Notes: a model not told the origin generated them from the sequence alone. DNA of 64,000 nucleotides from Daphnia carinata (GCF_022539665.2 NC_081337.1:776239-840238), one strand, 5' to 3'. Positions 11,294-22,607 are shown, counted from the first letter of the stretch. Made by a program: numbers and translations.

Positions 11294-11295
<2 letters not shown>

Positions 11296-11526
11296 AAGAA
11301 AAAAGACGAGAGATTGGCTAGAAATCACTATTTCCGACAGACAGTGGGTGGTAGTAGTAGTAAGTCGTAGTGTCCTTGTGTGCGACTCCAGATCAGGTAT
11401 CGAGCGACACGCCTGTGGCTATAGTCTGGAATTAAGGTCTAGAGACGCACGAAGAGGCACGGATGGCGGGTATCGGGCGATGGCACGTAACGAGAACTTG
11501 CCTCCGTGGCGGTTCGAATCGAACTC

Positions 11527-11538
11527 ATTTTGCCAGTA
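11527..11538 (+). repeat. target-site duplication, right copy (ATTTTGCCAGTA)
   Basis: Matches 5831-5842. It marks the 5' terminus of the minus-strand element at 11526. Confidence 0.85.
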
Positions 11539-12185
11539 ATTGAAGAAAAAAAATAGCACATTGCTTCGAATTGTATATGGAGCCTGTTCACTACGAAAAC
11601 GATTTATGAGTTCTGGTTCTCACGTTTATCTGCCTCTCTACTTCCAACTGTAAAAGGTTTTTTGCATTTTATCAATCATTTAAAATGTTTTTCCTTTGTA
11701 GCTTCATATAATACTGTTTGTCAACAACAGTGTTAGTGGCTGTGGTTCAAGATTCCTGTTTCGCATTGAAGAATATCTGGGTGACTGACCTTTTAGCCTG
11801 CACATGTATTGCATGCAACCGGATTGAACAAGTTACTTGACCACTATCCGTTGTAGAAGGTTTTATATTGCTTAGGATTTGAGGTGGGTTATTAACGATA
11901 TTCTTAGGTCATAATTTTTATACGTTTATTCAGTATGTGTTTTTTTTCTTAGTTATTGATGGTATTTGCTTTTTTACGAACCAAACAATTTGATGTTTCT
12001 TCTGAAAGTGCGCACACAATGCATTTACTTAAAAAATCATTGAGTATTTTAAAGAATCTAGCAAATCTTTTTTCGTTTTTCTTTGTCGTTTGCATTACAG
12101 TTCTATTGATGGAAATTGATGGGAAGGAGGACTGGCTAAAAGGCGGGATAAAAATATTGGCTGCTACGTCATTACCTGTAATTTA
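11539..12185. other. intergenic, possible upstream region of the YYT gene
   Basis: A 76-codon frame (11956-12186) has a hydrophobic stretch that could have been a signal-peptide exon for the downstream repeat protein. No clean splice link is visible. Confidence 0.25.
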
Positions 12186-12188
12186 GAC

Positions 12189-13487
12189 GTGTCGTCGGTG
12201 GACCCATGGGCCCGTGTTCTTCTGAATACTACACTACTCCGGTGCCTTACTACACCACGATATATGTGCGCTAGCTACTACAACACCCATGCTCCCGAGT
12301 ACTACACCACCAAGGCTCTAGAACACTACATCACGACGTATGCAGCCCCCATTTACTACACTATAAAGGCACCCGAATATTACACCACGACATATGCAGC
12401 TCCGGCTTACTATACTAACGATCCTCAATACTACACCACCATTTACGCCGCCGCAGTGTACTACATTGAAGCTCCTCAATACTACGCCACAAAGGCCGTG
12501 GAATATTACACTACTGCAGCCGCGGAGTATTACAAAAAGAAAGATGGGTACTACACAAGCACTTGCGCAGCTCCAGCTTACTACACTGCTGCTCCTCAAT
12601 ACTACACTAGAAAGGCACCCAAGTACTACATCCTACCGCATGCTATACCAAGCTATTACACTGAAGTTCCAACATACTACCCAACAACATATGCTACTCC
12701 CACCTACTAAACCGAGGCAATGAAGTACTACTCATCTCCAAGCTACTACCAGACTGAAGCCTCCCAAATACTACACCACAAAAGCGCCAGAGTACTACAC
12801 TACCATTGACGCCGCTCCCAGTTACTACACTACCACTAACGCCGCTCCCAGTTACTACATAGAGGCTCCATCTTATTACTACATCACGACGTATGCAGCC
12901 CCCATTTACTACACTATAAAGGCACCCGAATATTACACCACGACATATGCAGCTCCGGCTTACTATACTAACGATCCTCAATACTACACCACCATTTACG
13001 CCGCCGCAGTGTACTACATTGAAGCTCCTCAATACTACGCCACAAAGGCCGTGGAATATTACACTACTGCAGCCGCGGAGTATTACAAAAAGAAAGATGG
13101 GTACTACACAAGCACTTGCGCAGCTCCAGCTTACTACACTGCTGCTCCTCAATACTACACTAGAAAGGCACCCAAGTACTACATCCTACCGCATGCTATA
13201 CCAAGCTATTACACTGAAGTTCCAACATACTACCCAACAACATATGCTACTCCCACCTACTAAACCGAGGCAATGAAGTACTACTCATCTCCAAGCTACT
13301 ACCAGACTGAAGCCTCCCAAATACTACACCACAAAAGCGCCAGAGTACTACACTACCATTGACGCCGCTCCCAGTTACTACACTACCACTAACGCCGCTC
13401 CCAGTTACTACATAGAGGCTCCATCTTATTACAAAAACAACGTACGCCACTCAAAGCTATTACCCTAAGCCATTGAAGTACTATTAA
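12189..13487 (+). pseudogene. decayed Tyr-rich YYT-repeat structural protein gene
   Basis: Repeats of the type APEYYTTxYAAPxYYT run throughout, a low-complexity secreted or structural family I associate with Daphnia; the function is unknown to me. The frame is broken: a shift near 12260-12270, a TAA at 12708-12710 where an intact repeat would continue, and another shift near 12765. The second half (12880-13432) repeats the first, and because the unit is 553 bp (not a multiple of three) the duplication also changes frame. Both copies carry the same TAA and shift, so those lesions predate the duplication. The antisense open frames here are artefacts of the repeat. Confidence 0.65.
12327..13432 (+). 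repeat. two 553-bp tandem copies
   Basis: Sequence from about 12327 recurs at +553 (for example TCACGACGTATGCAGCCCCC at 12331 and 12884) up to CCATCTTATTAC at 12868 and 13421. I saw no difference by eye. It is a recent segmental duplication or an assembly artefact. Confidence 0.85.
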
Positions 13488-13899
13488 TCATGGAAATTCC
13501 CTTGTCCTTCAAGTTCGATGACGGGGTATTTGGGTGTTGTTTTGTCACATCTCCTAGTTCCAAAATGAATATTTCTCTGTTACATATTTATGAGTTCACC
13601 AGTCGTTCCATACGAATATGGTTTATTACATGGAAATTTTGAATACAGCTCTAATATCGTTACCAAATCCATTTGTTTCTTTTTATCACATAAAGGGCAT
13701 GAAGCGATTCAAATTTATGTTTTACAACATCGAAATTTCTGAAATGCAATATGTATTAGAACATTAGTAAGAACAACATCTGGGTAATTTATAAAATTAC
13801 CATGAAATTACATGTTCAGTTACGTAGCATGGAGGAGGAATATGTTAGTCCATAGGCAATTTTTAGCTGGTAAGATGAAATTGATTTATTTTTCCTATT
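13488..13899. other. no gene seen
   Basis: AT-rich sequence without a supportable frame between the YYT pseudogene and the truncated end of the Pao element. Confidence 0.4.
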
Positions 13900-13995
13900 A
13901 TTTCAACGCACGAGTCTTACTTTCATGAAGGGAGCTCCTAAAATACTCCTGAGAATATCACCAACAAATTTCTTGAATTGCAAATATTGGCATGC

Positions 13996-15696
13996 TCATC
14001 GACAAATTTTCCACCTGCTTGTGGCCTTCCTCAGTACTTCCCAACGGCATGGTTGATGCGCTGGGGAGGCTAAGAACCTTTTAGGAGGCTCCCAGGAAGG
14101 AGATGTGTCGTGTGGGTTTTCCAACCTCCACTTATCGGTTTTCCAGGGGATTGGGGTGCAGTATCGCCCATCTTCTTGACGGGTGATTTTGTCTCCAAAG
14201 GAGCCTAGAGGGTCGTCTGGCTCCACTGCATCGCAATCATCTAAGATGGCGAAGTGCTCCAGCTTCCAAAACAAAGATAGATCAAAATCCGTCTGCCGTT
14301 TTAATTCTTCTTTTACAATCTTCTTTTTTTCTTTTTTATTTGTGGAGTTCACTATGGAAATTTTTTCCATAGACGTCGAATGGGAAGATGAAGCTTCCTT
14401 TGTCTCATGTCCATCCGGCATTTTCTCCTTTTCTTCGGGAAGGGTTGTAAAAGTGTTGTTTGAATTAAGGCAGGCGGCTGCATATGAAGCTACTGTTTGG
14501 GCTGAGAAGCTGCTGCATTGCAGCATTTGCTGGATTAGTGCTTTGCCTTTCTTCGAATTTTTTTCCTTAGAAGGTCCAGCTATCATCCGCCCAAGCTTTG
14601 TGTTCTAGGCCCTTAGGCAACACGGGCTTTGGATAGCTGCTTCGTTGGGGATGATTTCAAACATCTGGTCGACTCCTATTAAAATCCCGACATCTTTTTC
14701 TTGGCTGTTTGTTTCAAACCTGTCGTCAGCCATTTTTTCATTGTTCAGCCACAATTTTCGTGCGAATGTTGTGTGGGCATATGATCCAGTGTCTCCAATC
14801 TAGTCCGTTTCCAGTGCTGTAATTTTGACGAGGGGGGCACCATGCCAGGTGCCCCTAAATGTCAGCTCGACTGAATTAGTCTTCTCCATTGGATTGGGTT
14901 TTCGTTGTTTGAAAACTCTGGTACCAATGTTCTCCACTGTTAACACTTTGAGGTCCAACAATTTTGAGATAGATGTTGTAACCCAAGATCTATGGCTGCC
15001 GTCGTCGATAAATAAAATGGCTCTTGTTTGTTTGCCATTTGGGCCTACTACATATACTGTAGCTGTCTTCACCACGAGATCGCCGGGGGCGTTTGCGCTT
15101 GCAGCAGACGCCGTAAAGTTTTTGATGGCACTGTTGCCATTAACGGTTTGATGCGCGAAGCGTGTCTGCTTTTTGTCGCAGAGAGCTGTGTGGTGGATAG
15201 CTTGACAATTCTTGCATGTGTAGTTTGTGGTGCAGTTCAGAGTTTCGTGATTTGCGCTGAAACATCTGACGCACCTTTTCTGCTTAGCAATGATGGCCTT
15301 TTTTTTCTTTTAGGTTCACTGGACAAGCCGTGGGGTAGTGAACTTCCCCGCAGAAGATGCATGGTCTTGTGCATCCTGCATGACAAAGTTGTCCTGTCTC
15401 CTAACAGGTGTGTTTGACGGTGGCAAAAATTGTCTGGAATTTTTGCTGGTGTGTGGAGCTGGTTGTGACCTGGCTCCAATCGCTAGCTGTGATGCTGTGG
15501 CAGCATGTAGTTGTTTTGCTGTACTTGGCGGTGTCGACTGCTGTGGCGTTTTCGTGGTTTCCGATTTCCATCGGCTGTACCTTTCCGCTACGTCAACTTG
15601 ATCCCTGATGAAAGCCAGTAGGGATGTGATGTCCGTGATGTCGTTCTCTTCAGAGCTCGACCATTCTTTCTGCAATTCTGCAGGAAGCAATTTCAT
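13996..15696 (-). pseudogene. Pao gag C-terminus, zinc knuckles, protease and pol start
   Basis: Gag continues with LLPAELQKEW. A Pao-type cysteine array follows in a frame open from about 15330 (CVRCFSANHETLNC, then CKNCQAIHHTALC). The aspartic protease core follows, with FIDDGSHRSWV in place of the usual DSG, then a LIGVDQ motif. The pol entry region (FWKLE...GRYCTPIPWK) ends near 14000. In-frame TAG codons interrupt the frame at about 14800 and 14605, and a frameshift separates it from the upstream gag. No reverse-transcriptase core follows. Confidence 0.75.
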
Positions 15697-15779
15697 TAAT
15701 TTTGTGCCAAGAGTCCTCCAAATGATTCTTTTCGAACCCCGAGGGTTTTCAAGGCATTAATGTGAGACTGGACTGTGAG

Positions 15780-16700
15780 TTACAGTTTTCTCAGCGCCGA
15801 TACGTCTGCCATTGTTTTGACAGGAGCTAGGTTGTCAAACTTACACAAATGAGTTTGAATAAGAGCCTTTGGTTTAGCGTAGACTCTTTTCAGCTCTGCT
15901 ATGGCGATGTTGTAGTTTGCAGCAGTAAGTTCGAGATTTTCAACGCACAAGTACGCTTCCCCCTTCAAGTATTCTTTTAAGTAGTCGAATTTTTGAACAT
16001 CCAACATTGTGGACGAGTGAATGGAGGCATAGAAGCTCTCCCAAAATGATGTCCACTCAAGAATATCTCCTTTAAAGTGTTTGATTTGTCTTTGGGGGAG
16101 ACGTGTCGCTTGTTGAACTGGAGCTGCTGCTGCTGCTACCTGAACTGGTGCTTGGTTTTGCGCCATAAGTTGTTGTATTTGTAAGGCGTAGGCTTGCTGT
16201 TGTTGGAGGATCTGATTTGCAAAGAGTTGCTGCTGTTGAGTAAGCAGGTCTTGGAGCAATCTGTTTCTGTCCTCATCTATCTGGCGCTGTTCTTTCCTCT
16301 GCAACTCTTGAAATTCCAAGTCTTGTTGTCTTTTATACTCGTCTCATTTGTTTTTAACGAAGGCGAGTATACTGCTCATTTCTTCTTCTACTTCTGCTAC
16401 TGTGGAGTAATCTTGCTCGATTTGCTCCTCGGTAGCGTTCGTAGTTTGCAAGGCCCAGCGTACTTGGTCGCTTGCTTTAATAAATTTCTGGTAACGTTGC
16501 TTGAGGAGTTCTGTATCCGTTGCAATGTCGTTATCCAGTTCCGCCGTCATCGTAAGATCCTTGTATCCTTTGATCTTCTCCATTGTCCTCGTAAGGTGGT
16601 ATTTCAGGCCCGCTCGTGTTGCTGCAACCGATCGTGACATTTTTTTGTTTTGCTGGAATTGGAAAGTTGATTTTTCTTTGCAAACCTCAGAGGGGTTCAC
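15780..16700 (-). pseudogene. Bel/Pao gag N-terminal part (DUF1759)
   Basis: Frame from 16700 (or Met at 16640) through a helical, Gln-rich region to a DUF1759 core (FKGDILEWTSFWESF, then FDYLKEYLKGEAY). One in-frame TGA (16344-16346) and a terminal TAA (15780-15782) interrupt it; the same frame resumes after each, so they look like point lesions. Intact members make the virus-like-particle capsid. Confidence 0.75.
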
Positions 16701-17079
16701 TTCTGGATTTCCCTTGAAGAAGAGAAAAAAAAGAAAAAAGAAAAACTTGGAAAAAAGTTTTACTTTTAGGGCTTCTATTAAATTGTGAGTGAATGGAAAG
16801 GGAGCAGCGCTGACGCCGTGCTCCAGTCAGTGGGCGTGTTTTTTGAACTCCACTGGTTGAGGTTTCTCCCCTTGCTATGTCAGACAATTTTTTGAAAAGT
16901 GGAAGCTTAAATTGTTTGCACTTAGTTAGCTTTCGGTAAATTTCGAGCGAATAAACTGACTTTGTTGTCAGTAAAAATAAGAAAAATGTCAAGTTTTGGT
17001 TAGTTGTTAGCACGATGCTCAATGGGTAAGCATAGGAAAGGTCTATTTCAGATGATTTGGAAAATAAGGTTGCTTATTT

Positions 17080-17400
17080 GGCCGTTAGGCTGCATAAGCT
17101 TTCAGTTTTAAGAAGAGATGAGAAAAAAAAAGAAAAAGTTTTACCATCCTTTGGTTCTTGACCGCCAGATGGTGTTTGTGTTCAGTTTCTATTTACTCTT
17201 CTATTTTTTTTTGACCGCTAGACGGTGCGGGTCTTCAGTTTTAAGAGAAAAAGAAAGGAAATTTTGAATTAGTGGATTTTTAGTTTGCTTATAACCACTA
17301 GGTGGCGTAAGCTTGTAGTTCTGAAAAGAAAATAACTTTTTTGAAAAAGGAAAAATTAAAGTTTGTAATTTTTAGCGCTAGATGGCGCTAGTTGTTTTTT
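17080..17400 (+). promoter_or_regulatory. array of CTCF-like motifs in the Pao leader
   Basis: Four CTCF-like cores (ACCGCCAGATGGTG at 17161, ACCGCTAGACGGTG near 17214, ACCACTAGGTGGCG near 17294, GCGCTAGATGGCGC near 17375) plus a weaker one near 17081, all in the same orientation at 53-80 bp spacing. At least three are followed by a TTCAGTTT-like tag, and purine-rich spacers separate them. They sit 450-750 bp upstream of the gag start. Resemblance to the insect CTCF core is my inference. Confidence 0.45.
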
Positions 17401-17575
17401 TTTTTTTTTAGGAAAGAACAGGTAAGGAAATAGTGGGAGTTTTTGGTTTAGAACCTAACTCCGAAAAGATGTAAGAAAGTTTTTTCTTTTGTGGAGTACG
17501 GTTGAACCGTTTTCTCCTGCTGAAAGTAAGTGAAAAAAGGGTTAGTGATCAATTATTTTATTGTAACATGGGGAA

Positions 17576-18217
17576 TTACAACTTTTTATAAAGATCAATA
17601 AGATCCATTGGATCGGCATCAATCCGAAGGATGTCTTCGTCGTCTTCTTCCTCTTCTTCAGCTGCGCGCTCCACTTCTCTGGTTGGTGCCAACTCCGGGG
17701 TTGGATCTTGAATTGGAGCATCCAGCGGGTTTTCCTTTTCGGAGAGTAATGGCCGACCGCGTCCGCGTGAGTTACCTGGCCCTGACTTGAAAGGTGCAAA
17801 TTTAGTGAGCAACGCGTTGTTACGCCTCCCGCTTGGGGTGGGTAACAGCTGATCAAATGGCTCGAGGTGGTTGACGACAATGAAAATTTGTCCACCACGA
17901 CCGCGTGCTCTACCAAGTTTGATTTTGGGCTGTTCAGGAACACTGGCGACTGGAGAGATTGGTTGATCAGCTCCAAATGCGGCTACTACTCCGACTTCGG
18001 ACTCTTTACTCTGGTTGACAAATGTGGAGAGTCGCCACTCTCGTCCGCGCGAAAATCCTATCTTTGCTGCTGTTGTTGGAGAGTTACTCAACCCACTTGG
18101 AGTTGGCAAAGCAATGGCTCCCTCCTCTTCTCTCTCCACAACCTGGTTGACCGGGCGGTACCTGATGTCTCCGCAATACTTCGGCTCGAGCGCTTCCTTA
18201 ATGGCCGCTAAGGGCAT
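17576..18217 (-). CDS. hypothetical ORF in the Pao 5' leader
   Basis: 213 codons from ATG 18217; the frame stays open upstream to about 18,400 without another ATG. The protein is Pro/Gly-rich with RGRG clusters and an acidic C-terminus (EEEEEDDEDI). I do not recognise it. It lies between the putative LTR and gag, an unusual place for a gene in Bel/Pao. It could be an accessory gene of the element or unrelated sequence. Confidence 0.4.
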   Translation of the reverse strand: MPLAAIKEALEPKYCGDIRYRPVNQVVEREEEGAIALPTPSGLSNSPTTAAKIGFSRGREWRLSTFVNQSKESEVGVVAAFGADQPISPVASVPEQPKIKLGRARGRGGQIFIVVNHLEPFDQLLPTPSGRRNNALLTKFAPFKSGPGNSRGRGRPLLSEKENPLDAPIQDPTPELAPTREVERAAEEEEEDDEDILRIDADPMDLIDLYKKL

Positions 18218-18919
18218 GTGACGAATGGCTATCGGGAGTATGGAGTTCAGCGGTGAGGCAGCTTGTTCAGTTTCAGGTGCGGCTGCTGCAAGGCGGTTAA
18301 AGAGACTAATTTTGCCGCCTTCCTTCCGGGGTGTTCCGAAATTTCCTCGGCTGTTGTTGACCAGTCCACAGCCTCTCCAAGCCCTCAGCCCTCCTCTTTG
18401 CCCTCTTTATCTTCTCGGCGTCACGAATTCTTGAAGTTGTGGTGGAGACCTTACCGGTGCTCCGCTAAAGCGGAGAAGAAAAGAGTAGTAGTGGAGGATA
18501 TAAATATCCTCCAGAAAGAGGGGATTCCAAAAAAGCAAAAAAGAGAAAATTGGCCCTAAATGTGAAGCAACAAAGGTGGCCGGCAAGGCGAAGCAGTGTA
18601 TTTGAAAAGAAAAAAAAGAAAGAAAAAATTGGAGGTGGAGTTATCAATGGCCGCCGGCCACGCGACCGAAATCGAAAAAGAAAAAAAAATTTTCCACCCT
18701 ACTCAACCATAACCTTACTCGAAGTAAATGAAAAAGGAGAGGAGAGAAAGAGAGAGAAAAAAAAGAGTAAAACGTGCCTCCAAATCACGTTGAGAGAGAA
18801 GAAAAAAATTTTTACCAAAAATTCAAAATTTGAAAAAAAGGACGACCAAATTAATGGCCGCCGACCACGTGTTTGCCCTAACAGTTGAAAGGCAAAAACA
18901 GGAAAAAAGTTTTTTAAGT

Positions 18920-19100
18920 GCCTACACACTCTACACGTGGTGAAACAAAAAAAATTCACACGGTAGCTCAACGAGTGGTGAAAAGCGAAAGAAAAAAATT
19001 CACAAGCTTAACTAAACAAGTGGTGAAAAAAAGGAAAAGAAAATTTAACACGCTAGCTCACCACGTGGTAAAGGAAAAAAAAATTTCACACGCGGTGTCT
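18920..19100 (+). repeat. degenerate ~50-bp minisatellite with E-boxes
   Basis: Four units of the form CACGTGGTGAAA, A-rich spacer, TTCACACG-GTAGCTCA. Two keep a perfect CACGTG and two are degraded (ACGAGTGG, ACAAGTGG). A related single copy lies at 18866. Confidence 0.6.
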
Positions 19101-19149
19101 AGGGACTAAAAGGGGTGAGCCAAAAAAAAACTCCCCCACAGTGCTCAAC

Positions 19150-19519
19150 AAGTAAATACTTAAAGTAAGAAATTTTAACTTAAATTAAGAAAGAATAGGT
19201 TCGAAAAACCATGAAGGGAAATAGTCAGCCCGTTCTCTGACTTTACCTTTAACAAGTTGAAGTTGAAGAATTGAAACACACGGGAGGCACTGGTGATATT
19301 CGTTGTTAACTGTAGGAGATGTATTTTGCGACTAACTGCCCCTTGCCATCTCTTGCGAGACGGCCAATAGGCCTAGGGCGGGGCTTACATACAAGAAAAT
19401 GTACAATGTTGGCCCTCTATCGAGGGCCACCCAATTCAAAGGCATTAAAACGGCTGGGCAGCCTTGTGCGGCGTCCAGTCCGCGTCATCTGCTGTTGGGA
19501 ACTTAATATATTTCCAACA
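19150..19519 (-). repeat. putative 5' LTR of the Pao element
   Basis: Read on the minus strand it opens TGTTGGAAATATATTAAG and its first 27 bp form an imperfect palindrome closing in CCCAACA, as in many Bel/Pao LTRs. The 3' boundary is uncertain and no second LTR is present. Confidence 0.35.
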
Positions 19520-19548
19520 ACCTTGCACCAGTCGGTTGCTCTTCCGGG

Positions 19549-21526
19549 ATGTTAAAGAATGCCTTAGCTCAGATAAAGACAGACATTGCAGAAGGAACAC
19601 ACGACCAAGATGTAACGCTTAGTCTCAATGAAATGTCTATCAAGAAGGCGTTGTGCTACGACCCACAATTTAAGAAATATATGGGATTTACCGATTTCCC
19701 AGATGACAAACCTTTCAGTCGGGAAACAGATCATCAAATTCTTGCTACACAAGTGTTTTATGCTGTAGGATTAGATGGAAAATGGAGATCGCCTTTGGCT
19801 TATTACTTTACGAACCATTTAACCGGGCTGGGCCAGTCCAAAGTGCTGAACGATGTCATTATTTCTTCTCACGAATTCAACGTAAATGTAAAAGTAGTTA
19901 CTTTCGATGGGTTGGCGGCAAATCTAACGATGGTCAATACCCTTGGAGCGAACATCAGGATTCCCCAAAAACCACCAAAATCTGTTCCTAGCCGGCGCAC
20001 AAATAACACTCCAGAGCAAATGAAAACCGAACATCCTAAGACCAAAGAAGACATTTACGTGATGTTAGATACCTGCCATATGTTAAAATTGGCTCGTAAC
20101 CTTAAAGCACAGACACCGAAAGGAATTCTTATACCTGGCTTTCCGAAACCGGCAAAATGGTCGTACATTATCGAGCTCTTTGAATACCAGAACCGTCTAG
20201 GATTTCGTCTTGGTAACAAGTTAACTAAAAACCACGTCGATATTGGCACACACAAGATGAAAGTAGTTCTGGCTGCTCAAGTCTTGAGCAATTCAACTGC
20301 GGATACTCTTCGCCATTTACGGAAGGATCTGAAAGACCCAAACGTAAAGTTATATTTTCACTGTGGTATACAAATGATTTGAACTTTTTAATATGGCGTT
20401 TTTTGCAGTTTACGGGAAGTGAGGCCACTGAGGAATACTGCTGAAAATTCAACTAGATTTTCGACATGCTGAACTCGTGGAATCCAAAACAAACAGATGA
20501 CAGAGCACCACTGACACTTTCCAACCTGTTGGAAAAAGAAAAAGAACTTAAAGGATTACAAAATTTTGTTAAATCTTTGACATTTACTTCCCGCAAGTTA
20601 GTAAGTGCTAGTAAACGGAAGGCTGTGATTATCGGCTTCACTACCACAATAAAATCAACAATATCACTTGCTTGGAATCTGCTAACACAAGAAAAGCCTT
20701 TGGATTATGTACTGTATGCACGAGACTTACCGAACGGGATCCACTGGAGCATTTCTTTAGCATAGTCCGATTAAGGGGTGGGTTATATAACAATCCCACA
20801 GCAATTCAAGTGAAGTATATCATGAGAAAACTTTTAGTTTTAAAAAGTAGTGGTCTTACAGCTTCTTTGTCATCTAACTGTTCACCTCTTCCATTTGCAA
20901 TATTAAAGAACCTTAATTGTGAAAAAGAAAATGATGCTATTGCGACACAGAGATGGAGGTAGATGTTGAGCTTTTCAGTAATGTAATAGAGTTAAATGCT
21001 TCCAACATGAATGATACTTTTACAAACCAGTGTCTTGCCTACATTACTGGATATTGTGTTTTAAAAATTGAACGTCTCTTTAACTGTGTCATGTGTAGAA
21101 AGCCTTATTTGACTCCATTGATGATCCATTGGAAGAACTCACAGCAAACATTTAAAATTTAAGAAAGAGCAGAAGGGTATGCATTCCTTCAAACTCTGCG
21201 TACACAATTGCATTATCATGCAAATCTGTTTTTCAATCGATGTTGGCCCAAGGATTAAAACTCCAGTGTGATATAGCCTAGTTGCCATGTTAAACCAGAA
21301 AGTCCTAAAGAAAATTAATATTAATTAAATGTTTCCTACTCTTGCAGCTCACTCAGAAAATTGTGATGTTACTTACCTCAAACAAACTGTTCCTTACAGA
21401 TTCTTAAAACTCAGATGTTTATCCTATGTCAAACTGTTCAATCAAAACATGTGTGAAGAAACTTCAAAAGGTAATCAGTTAACTAAGTTCATATTATACA
21501 AAATTTATAAAAAGTTTATTGGTTAG
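19549..21526 (+). pseudogene. P-element/THAP9-like transposase
   Basis: Starts inside the catalytic region (NEMSIKKALCYD, then TFDGLAANL and NTLGANI); the N-terminal THAP zinc finger is absent. An intron 20344-20408 joins DPN to a TGSEATEEY segment that contains TGA (20442) and TAG (20454). A later acceptor at 20456 would bypass both and join directly to IFDMLNSWNP. A frameshift near 20720 precedes DPLEHFFSIVRLRGG, and further breaks precede the C-terminal Cys pair and the closing RFLKLRC...KGNQLTKFILYK region. It abuts the putative Pao LTR, so Pao may have inserted into it. Confidence 0.75.
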
Positions 21527-21989
21527 TTACTTTATTTCCGAATGTCACATTTTAACTTTTAAGACAAACTACAAAACACACAGAAGCATGCAGTAACCAA
21601 ATGACATCTAAAAAAAACAAAAAAATGTTGTTTGCTATTGAAATAGAGAGGGAATTCGTCTGCTAACGATGACCGGAGGGAATTAGCCGCTAGATGGTGG
21701 GCCGAAATCTGTCATGGCGGCTTTCCCTATTCCGTGTCCCATCTCCTTATCTCTGGCATACCACCTAAAAAATGCCTGGACTAACGTATTGCACCTCCTC
21801 CGTAACTAGACATGTAATTTCATGGTATTTAATATATAATTAATAAAATACTAGTGCAGCAAAATCAGAATATGTAAGAGCTCTATATGATGTAATGATA
21901 GTAGTATGAAATAGTAAAACATTAGTGCAATTGGAAAAGTTTGTTATGACCACATAAAGTGCAATATAAGTAATAAATATTTCTGATTT

Positions 21990-22350
21990 TGTTCTAATGG
22001 TATTTTGTTAAATGAACTCTATTAAATACAATATAGTTCATGTTCTCCTGTAATTTTAATTAAAATAGCATAAGAAAAAAGGTTTTGTGAACCATTTAAG
22101 TACTGAGTAAACACCATCGGTATTTTAAAAAGGAAAATGGATATAACCCGATGCTTTTACGCAACATATTACCACCTATCGAATTGGAGGTATATCGTTG
22201 CAATTGGAACAATTTTAGAAAATAGGACAGTCTCTAAATAGAAATAGGACTAATGCCTTGGAAAAATAGGACTGACCTAAAATATTTAAAAAGTCAGTCC
22301 TATAACTCCCACTCCTATTTCGGTTCATTCCTATTTCACCGCCAATCCCA
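21990..22350. repeat. dispersed hairpin-rich repeat, copy 1
   Basis: Contains AAATAGGACT units in both orientations (22210-22345) beside a unique flank with ATGGATATAACCCGATGC. The same arrangement occurs inverted at 61165-61590. Confidence 0.7.
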
Positions 22351-22452
22351 ATAAAAGATGAAGATTTTGAAATTGAATATACAATCTCTAAAATTCTGTT
22401 GTCGTTTAATATCCATTTTATGTTTTAAGTACATTAATTAAGACAATAATAT

Positions 22453-22607
22453 TGTCACGGGGTCAATGACCACGTTATGTGATCCGGTTAGTATGCAATG
22501 CTACCCGGACGTGTGACGTCAGTGTTTTCCCCTTATATAGTCCCCCGTGGTCGTGTATCAGGTCTCAGTCTTAGTCTTGTGAACCGTCAATACAACATAC
22601 TGCTACA
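22453..22607 (+). repeat. gypsy 5' LTR
   Basis: Begins TGTCACGGGGTCAATGACC and ends CATACTGCTACA. TATATAG near 22540 may be the TATA element. The primer-binding site TGGTGGAGATGC follows immediately. Confidence 0.9.

Larger units (their letters stand above)
5843..11526 (-). mobile_element. complete I-like non-LTR retrotransposon
   Basis: About 5.68 kb on the minus strand with 5' UTR, ORF1 (gag-like), ORF2 (endonuclease, reverse transcriptase, RNase H) and a 3' tail of CTA repeats. It is flanked by a perfect 12-bp target duplication ATTTTGCCAGTA at 5831-5842 and 11527-11538. ORF1 with three zinc knuckles and ORF2 ending in RNase H point to the I/LOA-like group rather than Jockey or L1. Both frames are open over their full length, so the insertion looks recent. 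A second short GTA array at 11349-11360 lies inside the 5' UTR. Confidence 0.9.
13900..19519 (-). mobile_element. decayed, 3'-truncated Bel/Pao LTR retrotransposon
   Basis: Minus-strand element with, in order, a putative 5' LTR (from 19519), a long leader with an extra ORF, gag with a DUF1759 domain, zinc knuckles, a DUF1758-type protease and the start of pol. Reverse transcriptase, RNase H and integrase are missing below 13,900. Several in-frame stops and shifts show it is dead. The left limit is approximate. Confidence 0.65.

Noticed and set aside
12318-13152. Antisense Val/Ser/Cys-rich open frames
   Set aside because: They mirror the YYT repeat on the other strand and duplicate with the 553-bp unit.
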